A program made the position numbers and the translations under genes. The notes beneath the pieces are model-generated. The model did no database searches and was not told the origin of the DNA. It was given only the letters and a program-made list of their open reading frames with translations. Of a stretch of DNA of 34,243 bases, positions 24,909 through 31,510 are shown piece by piece; within the stretch, counting starts at the first letter, position 1, and every line of letters starts with the position of its first letter. Source of the DNA: Ruminococcus sp. (GTDB lineage: Bacteria; Bacillota; Clostridia; Oscillospirales; Ruminococcaceae); contig JAFYFU010000087.1 of assembly GCA_017543595.1 (NCBI GenBank), positions 1 to 34,243 of the forward strand. The letters are read 5' to 3'.

Positions 24909-25889
24909 ATGGCTAATTACAATAACTCTGAAAATCCTGAATTTATAAACGAATACCTCGTTCACCTGCGTGTTGTAAAAATGCTGTCCGAACGCACGAT
25001 TCAGGAATATTATTTCGATACAAGGCTTTTCCTGAAATATGTCCTTGCATCTCATACAAATACGGACCTCGACACGGAAGATATGAAAATAACGGATTTT
25101 CCTGCGGAAGAACTTAAAAAAATTTCCGTCACGGATATATATAATTTTATTTTCTATACTTCCGATGAAAGACATAACAAGGACAGGGCAAGATACAGGA
25201 AAATTTCCGCACTTAAAAGTTTTTTTAAATATCTTACAAAAGTCGCTCATCTTATTGATATTGACCCCATGAAAGATATTGAAGTCCCTACCCCTACATC
25301 TTCTATGCCGAAATTTTTGTCACTCAACGAGAGTATGCGCCTGCTTGACGCTGCAAACAACTCTGAATCCGTGAGAAATTACTGCATTTTAACGCTTTTC
25401 CTCAACTGCGGTATGCGTCTTAGCGAATTAATCGGCATTAATGTGAGTGATGTGGATTTCTTTGAAAACCGAATGAGAGTTCTCGGCAAAGGCAGAAAAG
25501 AACGTATGGTCTATCTTAACAATGCCTGCGTTGATTCAATCAACAAATACCTCGCCGTCAGAAACGAAAACCCCAAGGCAAAATCCGAACCCGCACTCTT
25601 TATAAGCAACAGGGGGACAAGAATTTCAAAAAGGCGTGTCCAGCAAATCGTTGAGGAATCCCTGAAACTTGCGGGTCTTGACGGTAAAGGGCTTTCAACC
25701 CACAAACTCCGCCACACGGCGGCTACTCTCATGTATCAGTACGGCGATGCGGACGTTCTCACCCTTAAAGAACTGCTCGGACATTCAAGCACCGCAACCA
25801 CCGAAATATATACTCATCTCAATGATGAGAGAGTCAGAAATGCCGTTGAAAACAATCCGCTTGCCAATATAAACAAGCCGAAAGAATAA
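24909..25889 (+). CDS. Tyrosine recombinase, XerC/XerD type
   Basis: 326 residues. An N-terminal SAM-like DNA-binding domain (about 10-120, RTIQEYYFDTRLFLKY, KISALKSFFKYL) precedes the catalytic domain with the full set of active-site residues: Arg in CGMRLSELIG, Lys in GKGRKER, His-x-x-Arg in STHKLRHTAATL, His in LGHSS and the nucleophile Tyr in TEIYTHL. Size and motifs match XerC/XerD-type enzymes that resolve chromosome dimers; a related integrase role cannot be excluded. No obvious promoter lies between the leuS terminator and this gene, but a large inverted repeat does. GGAGAAAAT precedes the ATG. Confidence 0.88.
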   Translation: MANYNNSENPEFINEYLVHLRVVKMLSERTIQEYYFDTRLFLKYVLASHTNTDLDTEDMKITDFPAEELKKISVTDIYNFIFYTSDERHNKDRARYRKISALKSFFKYLTKVAHLIDIDPMKDIEVPTPTSSMPKFLSLNESMRLLDAANNSESVRNYCILTLFLNCGMRLSELIGINVSDVDFFENRMRVLGKGRKERMVYLNNACVDSINKYLAVRNENPKAKSEPALFISNRGTRISKRRVQQIVEESLKLAGLDGKGLSTHKLRHTAATLMYQYGDADVLTLKELLGHSSTATTEIYTHLNDERVRNAVENNPLANINKPKE

Positions 25890-25890
25890 T

Positions 25891-26067
25891 TCAGAATTTC
25901 CTTGCTATTAGTTCAGCCGTGCCGTTTCTGTGCCTTATTACGATATACTGTTTCCCCATGTACTCAACGTGAAAGGCATAGACTTTCATTCCCGTATCGT
26001 TCACGGCAGTGTATCTTTCAATTATTTTCCCCTCGGATATAAGTTTTTTTGCAAGTGCTGTAAACAT
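25891..26067 (-). CDS. Small protein of unknown function (58 aa)
   Basis: The start is set at ATG 26067, because AAGGAGTGG stands 5 nt before it; the frame stays open further upstream, but that part covers the promoter. The product begins MFTALAKKLISEGKIIERYT and ends in RNGTAELIARKF; it looks like a compact, basic, alternating-strand protein (KVYAFHVEY, KQYIVIRH). I do not recognise the family. Its stop is one base from the convergent recombinase gene. The upstream region holds a 9-bp inverted repeat and three phased TGACAT copies, suggesting active regulation. Confidence 0.7.
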   Translation of the reverse strand: MFTALAKKLISEGKIIERYTAVNDTGMKVYAFHVEYMGKQYIVIRHRNGTAELIARKF

Positions 26068-26086
26068 TTTTCCACTCCTTAAATTT

Positions 26087-26157
26087 ATTGTTCCCGTTAT
26101 TTTCTTCTGTGGGAACAATAAAATTATAACATGACATTTATTGACATTCACTGACAT
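26087..26157 (-). promoter_or_regulatory. Regulated promoter of the 58-residue protein gene
   Basis: Minus strand: TATAAT at 26123-26128, with only a weak -35 (GTGAAT at 26146-26151). An inverted repeat ATTGTTCCC (26087-26095) / GGGAACAAT (26111-26119) straddles the expected start site. Upstream, TGACAT (plus-strand reading) recurs at 26132, 26142 and 26152, exactly 10 bp apart, covering the -35 region. The layout suggests an activator or repressor bound along one face of the DNA. Confidence 0.6.
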
Positions 26158-26189
26158 ATCGTCATTTTCCGACTTGTTATATAAAAAAT

Positions 26190-26220
26190 ATATCCGCCCG
26201 ACATTTTATCGGACGGATAT
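26190..26220 (-). terminator. Intrinsic terminator downstream of the catalase fragment
   Basis: Minus strand: ATATCCGTCCGA (26209-26220) pairs with TCGGGCGGATAT (26190-26201), one G-U, followed by ATTTTTTAT. It sits 21 bp after the stop of the cotJC-like fragment and so marks the natural end of that host gene. Confidence 0.82.
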
Positions 26221-26241
26221 TTTATATTTGGAGGGATATTT

Positions 26242-26661
26242 TTATTTTTTTCCACAGCCCTTGTCAAATGCAGGGTTGCAGGCGTAGAAATTCTTTGAAC
26301 TGAGGTTATCCTGTGCTATGCGGAGAGCCTCACCGAATCTCTGATAGTGAACAATTTCCCTTTCACGCAGAAATTTAATCGGGTCTCTTACATCGGGGTC
26401 ATCTGCGAAACGGAGAATATTGTCGTAAGTTGTTCTTGCTTTCTGTTCGGCAGCCATATCTTCATGAATATCTGTTATGACATCGCCCTTTGACTGAAAA
26501 TAAGTCGCCGTCAAAGGCATACCAGATGCCGCAACAGGATAAATTCCCGTTGTGTGGTCAACAAAATATGTGTCAAACCCGCTTTTCTTTATTTCTTCAA
26601 CGGAAAGATTTTTCGTGAGCTGATAGAGTATTGCCGATATCATCTCAAAATGGGCAAGCTC
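26242..26661 (-). pseudogene. cotJC: CotJC-type manganese catalase, C-terminal two thirds; 5' part removed by an insertion
   Basis: The frame gives ELAHFEMISAILYQLT, SGFDTYFVDHT, HEDMAAEQKARTTY, LREREIVHYQRFGEAL and KNFYACNPAFD, the block order of CotJC/manganese catalases (di-Mn H2O2-degrading, coat-associated in spore formers). The Glu and His ligands in E(E)LAH and in REREIVHYQRFGE are visible. The usual protein has about 70-90 more N-terminal residues. Here homology stops at codon 26659-26661; the frame runs on to TAA at 26692-26694 with unrelated residues. The ATG at 26643 is an internal Met with no ribosome site, so this is not a complete gene. The break lies 23 bp from the end of the serine recombinase gene. 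Its own terminator remains downstream. Confidence 0.85.
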
Positions 26662-26683
26662 TACAACACATTGATGATATAAA

Positions 26684-28186
26684 TTAAAGCTTTAAAAAAA
26701 CCTCCAGTGTAAATGGCGTATTGTCCCACTTGGTATGATTTTCTGTATGCCGTGTATAGCGTATTTCTTTCACTGATTTTTTTAAAAGAGTATTTTTTGT
26801 GCTTACATCTGCATCGGGATTTTTCAAAATTTCCAGAACTTCATAAAGCCCCAAAATTTTTTCTTCATAGTCAATCTCAGGCTCTGCTAAAACTCTGGCA
26901 TTTTCAAGGGACTTTTCAAGTTGTTTCTGTTTTTCCTTTAATTTCCCGTTTCTCTGCATGAAAATTTCATTTGTATACACACCCTGCTCCAAAAGGTCAT
27001 AAAGCTTGTCCTGCTGAGATTCAAGCGTTTTCAGTTCGGTTTCGATTTTTTTAACAACATCATTGTAACCAAAATCTTTTTTTGTTTTCACAGATTTGGC
27101 TTTTAATTCTTCAATCACAGTTCCAATCGACTGTATTACAGCATCTTCTACTTCCTTGTAAGTCGCTGACTTATTTCCGCAATGCTGCTGATGAGGACAG
27201 TGCAGTCTCGGTTCAGACTTTCCTTGCGGCTGATAGCTCATAGCTGTACCGCACTCACAGCGGAGAACTCCGGCAAAAGGGTTTACAAGCTTTTTTGTTT
27301 TATGGATTCTCGGGTGATTTTTCGTTTCCGACTGAACTTTGTTAAAAATTTCTTCTGTAATTATCGGTTCATGCTTGCCCTGCGTAAGTGTCCATGTCCC
27401 TTTATCTGACTTCGGGCGACTTGTCACTATTTCGCCATTCTCATATTTTTTTACTGTTTTTCGCCAATTCCAACGGATTTTTCCGATATATACAGGGTTA
27501 TGCAAAATTTCGGTTATGCTTGCAGCAGTCCAGAAATCTTTCTTTCTGGGCGAAAATCCGAGTGAATTAAGTCTTGAAGCAATTGCGCCTGCTCCCATTG
27601 ATTCTCTGGTGCTTAAATCAAAGATAAGTCTGACTACATCTGCCTCCGCAGGATTAATCGCAAGTGTCGGCTTTTTGTCAACCATTACCTTGTCATATCC
27701 GTAAGGCGGCACAGAACCGATAAAATTTCCCTCACTGACAGAAGCAAGTCTCCCTCTGAGCATTATTTCCTTTACGTATTCAAGATAATCATTTCCCCTC
27801 ATAAGTTCCGATTCAAAAAACTTACGGTCAAATTTTTCGGAAAGGTCATATGTTTTCGTGGGTGTTATGATGAGCGTGTTTGTGTAGCGAAAAGCACGGA
27901 TTATTGTGCCGCAGTCGCTTAAATCTCCCCTGCTCAGTCTTTGCGGGTCTACTACAAGCACTCCCTCAACATCTTCCGCCTGTATGCGGTTCAGAACAGC
28001 TTGTATAACAGGTCTGTCTTTGATTGTTTCACCTGAAACGATTTCACGGTATATGCAGTTTTCCTGAATCTCACAGCCGAAATTGCTCTTTGCATAATTT
28101 TGTAGTATTCTTTCGTGTCGTTCAAGTACCTCACTGACGGCTGCGCCTGAATCAACCCTTGATTTCCTGAGATATATAATATACAA
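26684..28186 (-). CDS. Large serine recombinase (site-specific integrase/excisionase)
   Basis: 500 residues from a TTG start at 28186, preceded by AGGAGG at 8 nt. N-terminal resolvase domain (1-150) begins YLRKSR with the catalytic Ser9, and continues with VDPQRLSRG (active-site Arg region). Recombinase domain at about 165-290 (PPYGYDKV, ILHNPVYIGKIRW). Zinc ribbon at about 315-350 (LRCECGTAM ... CPHQQHCGN, Cys/His ligands). A long coiled coil follows (about 385-445, rich in K, E and Q), which in this family controls integration versus excision direction. The C-terminus ends 23 bp from the broken catalase frame, so the attachment site is directly adjacent. No convincing own promoter; the -35 of the sRNA promoter at 28200 overlaps its ribosome-site region. 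Confidence 0.92.
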   Translation of the reverse strand: MYIIYLRKSRVDSGAAVSEVLERHERILQNYAKSNFGCEIQENCIYREIVSGETIKDRPVIQAVLNRIQAEDVEGVLVVDPQRLSRGDLSDCGTIIRAFRYTNTLIITPTKTYDLSEKFDRKFFESELMRGNDYLEYVKEIMLRGRLASVSEGNFIGSVPPYGYDKVMVDKKPTLAINPAEADVVRLIFDLSTRESMGAGAIASRLNSLGFSPRKKDFWTAASITEILHNPVYIGKIRWNWRKTVKKYENGEIVTSRPKSDKGTWTLTQGKHEPIITEEIFNKVQSETKNHPRIHKTKKLVNPFAGVLRCECGTAMSYQPQGKSEPRLHCPHQQHCGNKSATYKEVEDAVIQSIGTVIEELKAKSVKTKKDFGYNDVVKKIETELKTLESQQDKLYDLLEQGVYTNEIFMQRNGKLKEKQKQLEKSLENARVLAEPEIDYEEKILGLYEVLEILKNPDADVSTKNTLLKKSVKEIRYTRHTENHTKWDNTPFTLEVFLKL

Positions 28187-28199
28187 TTTTCATTCCTCC

Positions 28200-28228
28200 T
28201 TGACTTATGAGAATTTCTGTGATATAAT
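28200..28228 (+). promoter_or_regulatory. Promoter P1 of tandem short-RNA unit 1
   Basis: TTGACT (28200-28205), 17-bp spacer, TATAAT (28223-28228). It fires away from the recombinase gene. Confidence 0.82.
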
Positions 28229-28234
28229 GAAAAT

Positions 28235-28346
28235 ATATTCATCATCAATTTTTAAAGCTTTATTCAACAACTGTGGCTTATGAGATGATGAACAAAGAAT
28301 TACCCGAAAACCGCACGTTCTTTCCTTGACTTACGTGCGGTTTTTT
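28235..28346 (+). ncRNA. Predicted short RNA 1 (about 110 nt)
   Basis: Start predicted 7 nt after P1. It ends at a perfect 12-bp terminator, AAAACCGCACGT (28307-28318) / ACGTGCGGTTTT (28333-28344), with a T-run. An internal inverted repeat is TTCATCATC (28249-28257) with GATGATGAA further on. No start codon with a ribosome site leads into an open frame, so it looks non-coding. First of three similar units. Confidence 0.55.
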
Positions 28347-28347
28347 C

Positions 28348-28376
28348 TTGACTTTTGCCCGAATTTGTGATATAAT
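28348..28376 (+). promoter_or_regulatory. Promoter P2 of tandem short-RNA unit 2
   Basis: TTGACT (28348-28353), 17-bp spacer, TATAAT (28371-28376), starting 2 bp after the T-run of unit 1. Confidence 0.82.
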
Positions 28377-28382
28377 GATAAT

Positions 28383-28465
28383 GGAGCTAAGAGAGAGTAA
28401 ACGAGCATAATATGTACTTCCTTTCAAGAAATCCGCCTGATTTTTGCTTTGTCGGGCGGATTTTT
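28383..28465 (+). ncRNA. Predicted short RNA 2 (about 83 nt)
   Basis: It runs from P2 to a terminator AAATCCGCCTGA (28429-28440) / TCGGGCGGATTT (28452-28463) plus T-run. The single-stranded part contains the pyrimidine-rich ACTTCCTTTC (28416-28425), which could pair with ribosome sites. No plausible coding frame. Confidence 0.55.
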
Positions 28466-28467
28466 CC

Positions 28468-28496
28468 TTGACTTTTATTTTATATTTTGATATAAT
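28468..28496 (+). promoter_or_regulatory. Promoter P3 of tandem short-RNA unit 3
   Basis: TTGACT (28468-28473), 17-bp spacer, TATAAT (28491-28496). Shares TTGACTTTT and TGATATAAT with P2. Confidence 0.82.
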
Positions 28497-28502
28497 AATT
28501 TT

Positions 28503-28569
28503 GATAGATGAATCCAATATTTGTATCTCCTGAAATTCCGCCCTGCGCTTATGCGTGGGGCGGTTTTTT
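28503..28569 (+). ncRNA. Predicted short RNA 3 (about 67 nt)
   Basis: It runs from P3 to terminator CCGCCCTGCGC (28538-28548) / GCGTGGGGCGG (28553-28563) with six T. It contains TCTCCT (28526-28531), complementary to an AGGAGA/AGGAGG ribosome site. The 3' part (28517-28571) is repeated at 29454-29507. The hairpin has a T-run only on the plus strand, so it serves this RNA and not the convergent GNAT gene. Confidence 0.55.
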
Positions 28570-28571
28570 AT
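28517..28571 (+). repeat. Hairpin repeat, copy 1 (copy 2 at 29454-29507)
   Basis: About 54 bp with a few changes and one indel: ATATTTGT-TCTCC followed by the same GC-rich hairpin CTGCGCTTATGCGTGGGGCGG split around loop TTAT and six T. Each copy marks the 3' side of a minus-strand cargo gene. Confidence 0.75.
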
Positions 28572-29101
28572 ATTTCAAGATACATTGGAATGCAGCCGTC
28601 TGAAAAATCACTGCTGTGAACACTCTCATTTTCAGTAAAATATTTCATACCCATTTTTTCGTAGAATTTCAGTGTGTTTTGATTTGGCACAGAATGAAGT
28701 ATCAGGTATTCTATATTTATCATGGGTTTTATGCTGTTTTGTATGTAGGCGATAAGCCAACGGAAAGTAAACTCGGAATATTTAAGTTCCGTTCCATTTA
28801 TAACAATATTTTTGTGCTGATATGCCCTGTCAACTCCAAAAAGTTTTAATTCAGCGGCAGGCAGGGCAAATAATCCGTTTTTATTTTTTATTTGTATAGA
28901 AGATGCACAGAAAGAAACAAATGATATTATCTTTTCTGTTTCGTCAGTAAAAATATATGTTGTTGAGTGCATTTTATCAATATGTTTTTTGAACAACATA
29001 TTTATATCATCATTTTTACAATCAAATTCACCCAATCGGAAATAATTGTCTTTTTTATATGAACGCTGATATTTTACAGCGTTAATTTTCTGTTTCGACA
29101 T
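28568..29101 (-). CDS. GNAT-fold acetyltransferase-like protein, possible toxin
   Basis: 177 residues. The N-terminal LGEFDCKNDDINMLFKKH resembles the 'F-x-C-G-x-x-x-L-x-x-F-L' opening of TacT-type GNAT proteins, and the middle AAELKLFGVDRAYQHK plus the end VPNQNTLKFYEKMGMKYF match GNAT motifs. The acetyl-CoA pyrophosphate loop is weak (YQHKNIVING instead of Q-x-x-G-x-G/A), so activity is uncertain. It overlaps the upstream 63-residue gene by 20 bp, an arrangement common for toxin-antitoxin pairs, but the partner is not an obvious RHH antitoxin. Other readings: an acetyltransferase acting on another element-encoded target, or an inactive homologue. It sits in the accessory region next to the recombinase. 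Confidence 0.7.
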   Translation of the reverse strand: MSKQKINAVKYQRSYKKDNYFRLGEFDCKNDDINMLFKKHIDKMHSTTYIFTDETEKIISFVSFCASSIQIKNKNGLFALPAAELKLFGVDRAYQHKNIVINGTELKYSEFTFRWLIAYIQNSIKPMINIEYLILHSVPNQNTLKFYEKMGMKYFTENESVHSSDFSDGCIPMYLEI

Positions 29102-29273
29102 CTATGCTCACTCTCATCATACCATTTTCATCAGGCTTGAAATCAAACCATTCACTTCCGAAAACAGAAGCAAGTTCCTCAGCTATTCCCTCCTGCTCTT
29201 TGCTGTTCTCAAAGAATTTTTCCACGTCTTTTTCCTCTACCACAAAAGGCTTATTTACTTTTATTGCGTACAT
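29082..29273 (-). CDS. Small acidic protein overlapping the GNAT gene (63 aa)
   Basis: 63 residues, starting MYAIKVNKPFVVEEKDVEKF and ending MRVSIDVETEN. AAAGAGGG precedes the ATG by 8 nt. It begins with a beta-strand-like segment, then a Glu-rich helix (EKFFENSKEQEGIAEELAS) and a final strand. No known domain recognised. Because it is first in a two-gene transcript and overlaps the GNAT gene, it may be that protein's antidote or partner. Confidence 0.68.
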   Translation of the reverse strand: MYAIKVNKPFVVEEKDVEKFFENSKEQEGIAEELASVFGSEWFDFKPDENGMMRVSIDVETEN

Positions 29274-29302
29274 AAAAAATACCCTCTTTCTGTTTTTATA
29301 CT

Positions 29303-29331
29303 ATTATACTCATATATCGTGTTTATATCAA
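29303..29331 (-). promoter_or_regulatory. Promoter of the 63-residue/GNAT pair
   Basis: Minus strand: TTGATA (29326-29331), 17-bp spacer, TATAAT (29303-29308). A perfect palindrome ATGAAATTTCAT (29331-29342) abuts the -35 and could be an operator. Confidence 0.78.
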
Positions 29332-29338
29332 TGAAATT

Positions 29339-29470
29339 TCATTCCTCCTTTTTCATTTCATCAATCATAACAACAATTTTGGATCGCTGAACAAGAGAAA
29401 GTCCTTTCATCATATCAGCAATTTCAGTTATTTCAGAATCTGATGATGTACTTATATTTGTTTCTCCTTG
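29339..29470 (-). pseudogene. Remnant of an XRE regulator gene (last 43 codons)
   Basis: The minus strand encodes ISTSSDSEITEIADMMKG, then LSLVQRSKIVVMIDEMKKEE and a stop at 29339-29341, nearly identical to the C-terminus of the intact regulator at 31511-31885. The HTH part is missing; at its 5' side the sequence passes into the hairpin repeat. It lies just upstream of the 63-residue/GNAT transcript, in the same relative place that the intact gene has before the lipoprotein/BRCT-exonuclease transcript. Confidence 0.82.
29345..29470 (-). repeat. Direct repeat of the XRE 3' end, copy 1 (copy 2 at 31517-31642)
   Basis: About 126 bp, only a handful of differences, offset 2172 bp. The two copies bracket the BRCT-exonuclease/lipoprotein module and could recombine to delete it. 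Confidence 0.85.
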
Positions 29471-29507
29471 TAACCGTCCTGCGCTTATGCGTGGGGCGGT
29501 TTTTTAT
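29454..29507 (+). repeat. Hairpin repeat, copy 2 with terminator
   Basis: CCGTCCTGCGC (29474-29484) / GCGTGGGGCGG (29489-29499), loop TTAT, six T on the plus side only. Homologous to 28517-28571, but no plus-strand promoter is visible upstream, so here it may be an orphan terminator. Confidence 0.75.
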
Positions 29508-30706
29508 TCAAAAAAATCTTCTTCCTTTACAATCTCAACAGGTTTTCCTTTTTGCTGAAATTCCATAGCATCACTAACTTTACTGCCATAAGTGCCAAAT
29601 GACCAACTCGCACTTCCTAAAGCACCAACGATTACATAATTTGTTTTTCCCGAAACACCTGTTTTTACGTTTGCACCAAGTTTTTCAAGCTGAGAAGTTA
29701 TATCATCTCTGCTGCCTGCCTTGAAATCACCTGTAAGGACTATGTTTTTTCCTGAAATATCTGAATATGTATCTTTTATTTTTAATGACTGTGATGATGA
29801 ATTTTCGCTATTGTCACTTTCTTTGTAAACTCCATTATATTTTTCTTTGAGTTTTTCATAAACCTTGTAATTCGCAGTACAGTCGTTCAACGCCCTGTGT
29901 GCATGATATTCTATCCCGAAATATTCAGCAATAGTAGCAAGTCTGTAACTGCTTACTTCAATATCACAGTAATGAGAGTATTTCAGCGTATCAATCATAT
30001 CATTTGTGAAACTTCCGATATTCAGCTTTTCACAATATTTTCTGATGATATTGACATCAAAAGCCGATATGTTATGACCGACAACTATATCATTTCCGAT
30101 AAAATCAAGATATTCCTGCAATTTATCTTCAATTTTCGGGGCATTTTCAAGCATTTCATTTGTTATGCCTGTAATGTTTCTTATTTTCAGAGGAACAGGC
30201 TCATCGGGCTTTATAAGGGTATTGTATGTACTGATTATCTGACCGTTTCTTACTTTTACAGCAGCCATTTCTATTATTTCAGAAGAAGATGCATAACGGT
30301 CTGTTGTTTCGAGGTCTATAATGGTATAGTCTTTTATGCTTTTGCGTAAACTTTTACCTTTTGACATTTCTGCACTTCTGTTTCTTTTGAAAGCTCCCAT
30401 TCTTAAAGAACCAAAGAATACAGATTCGTCCATAACAGGAATGTCGGGATTATCTTTAACATATTTCTGCCAGAATGTTTTGTTTGAACTTGGAGGATAT
30501 ACATTATTACTTTTTACAATTTCAAGGTAAGTATCACTCATAACAATAATATCAGGGGTCTGGTTATGACTTACATCATATGAACCGTTTAAATTGACAC
30601 CGCCATTTTCGGAAATAAGTTTATGAAAATCCTGAGCGTTCATGCGTTTCAGCTCACCAACGAGGACGACTTTTCTTCCTTTCAGCACACCTTTATTTTC
30701 ACTCAT
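29504..30706 (-). CDS. BRCT - DEDDh exonuclease - BRCT protein
   Basis: The start is set at ATG 30706, because AAGGAGAG lies 7 nt before it; an earlier frame extension is inside the intercistronic gap. 400 residues with three parts. Residues 1-75 are BRCT-like (LKGRKVVLVGELKRM, DIIVMSD). About 125-290 form a DnaQ-type 3'-5' exonuclease with all acidic ligands: IIDLETTD, GHNISAFDVN and HRALNDCTAN (DEDDh). About 320-400 form a second BRCT (ISGKNIVLTGDFKAGSRDD, KTNYVIVGALGSA), as in DNA ligases. DnaQ-BRCT fusions are known in Firmicutes; two flanking BRCTs are less usual. Predicted to trim DNA or RNA ends at sites recognised by the BRCT domains. Third gene of the XRE-lipoprotein-exonuclease transcript; role in defence or element maintenance is inference. 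Confidence 0.88.
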   Translation of the reverse strand: MSENKGVLKGRKVVLVGELKRMNAQDFHKLISENGGVNLNGSYDVSHNQTPDIIVMSDTYLEIVKSNNVYPPSSNKTFWQKYVKDNPDIPVMDESVFFGSLRMGAFKRNRSAEMSKGKSLRKSIKDYTIIDLETTDRYASSSEIIEMAAVKVRNGQIISTYNTLIKPDEPVPLKIRNITGITNEMLENAPKIEDKLQEYLDFIGNDIVVGHNISAFDVNIIRKYCEKLNIGSFTNDMIDTLKYSHYCDIEVSSYRLATIAEYFGIEYHAHRALNDCTANYKVYEKLKEKYNGVYKESDNSENSSSQSLKIKDTYSDISGKNIVLTGDFKAGSRDDITSQLEKLGANVKTGVSGKTNYVIVGALGSASWSFGTYGSKVSDAMEFQQKGKPVEIVKEEDFFE

Positions 30707-30728
30707 TTTTAAACTCTCCTTATAAGTT

Positions 30729-31508
30729 TTATTCATTGTATGTATAACTGTCAAATTCATTGCCTTCAATGTCAAGATAATGAACTACAAATATAGGATT
30801 TTCTTTACCATCAAAGTGCTGATACAATTCTGATAATTTTTTAAATCCTGCTTCCGCCATAAAATCAAAAGTTTTTTTGTATTCACTAAAATCTGTAATG
30901 TAGAAATAGATTTCGGAGCAATCTTCATTGCGTGTGATATTGGTTATGGTTGTATAATTTTCTGAGGATATGATATTATTAATAGCTTCATCAAAATTAT
31001 TTCTAAGATTTTGCATAATTTCCTCATAAGCTTCGGCAGTCATGATATAAGTCATAGACCCGTCTGCATTTTCCTGAACACTTGTTACACTTTCATCATT
31101 TTCAGCCTCTTTGATTGCTGAATCAATGTTTGAAATCATATTTGACGGAATAGTTATAGTAACATCATCTGGGTTTCTCTGTATCCCTATATCTTCAATA
31201 ACTTCCAATGTATTTTGCTGTTGAGTGTTTGTTTCAGATGAAAGTTCTGTAATCTTTTCCGTTATAGGCTCTGTTTCTGTACTGGCTGTTTCATTCTCTG
31301 TCATTTCAGCGGCAGTTGTGGCTATGGTCGTTGTAATTGTTGTTTCAGCAGCCGTAGTTACTTCTGTTATCGTTATAACTTCGGCAGTTGTTTCGGTTGG
31401 AGCAGTCTTTTCTTCGGTAACGGTTGAAGATGTTGATGTACTCTCTCCGCATGAGACTAAACTTGCTATTAGAGCTGAAACAAGAATAATTGATAAATAT
31501 TTTTTCAT
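30729..31508 (-). CDS. Putative lipoprotein with Thr-rich stalk
   Basis: 259 residues. Signal peptide MKKYLSIILVSALIASLVSC with a lipobox (SLVSC, Cys20) indicates lipid anchoring on the outside of the membrane. A Thr/Glu/Ala-rich linker (about 22-100) is followed by a folded C-terminal domain (about 105-259; VTITIPSNMI, GSMTYIMTAEAYEEIM, EIYFYITDFSEYKKTFDFMAEAGF). Family not recognised. It starts 2 bp after the stop of the XRE gene and ends 22 bp before the BRCT-exonuclease gene, so all three are one transcript: an odd pairing of an exported lipoprotein with a cytoplasmic nuclease. Confidence 0.82.
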   Translation of the reverse strand: MKKYLSIILVSALIASLVSCGESTSTSSTVTEEKTAPTETTAEVITITEVTTAAETTITTTIATTAAEMTENETASTETEPITEKITELSSETNTQQQNTLEVIEDIGIQRNPDDVTITIPSNMISNIDSAIKEAENDESVTSVQENADGSMTYIMTAEAYEEIMQNLRNNFDEAINNIISSENYTTITNITRNEDCSEIYFYITDFSEYKKTFDFMAEAGFKKLSELYQHFDGKENPIFVVHYLDIEGNEFDSYTYNE

Positions 31509-31510
31509 AG

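Noticed and set aside
26242-26643. Intact 133-residue catalase-like gene starting at ATG 26643
   Set aside because: The Met is internal in the family (E-L-A-H-x-E-M), homology extends upstream of it, and there is no ribosome site.
28252-28268. TTTTTAAAGCTTTA shared with the end of the recombinase gene as an attachment core
   Set aside because: The match is short, A+T-rich and palindromic (AAAGCTTT), so it would appear by chance; the flanks do not match.
28538-28569. Hairpin as terminator of the minus-strand GNAT gene
   Set aside because: On the minus strand no T-run follows the stem; the T-run is on the plus side only.
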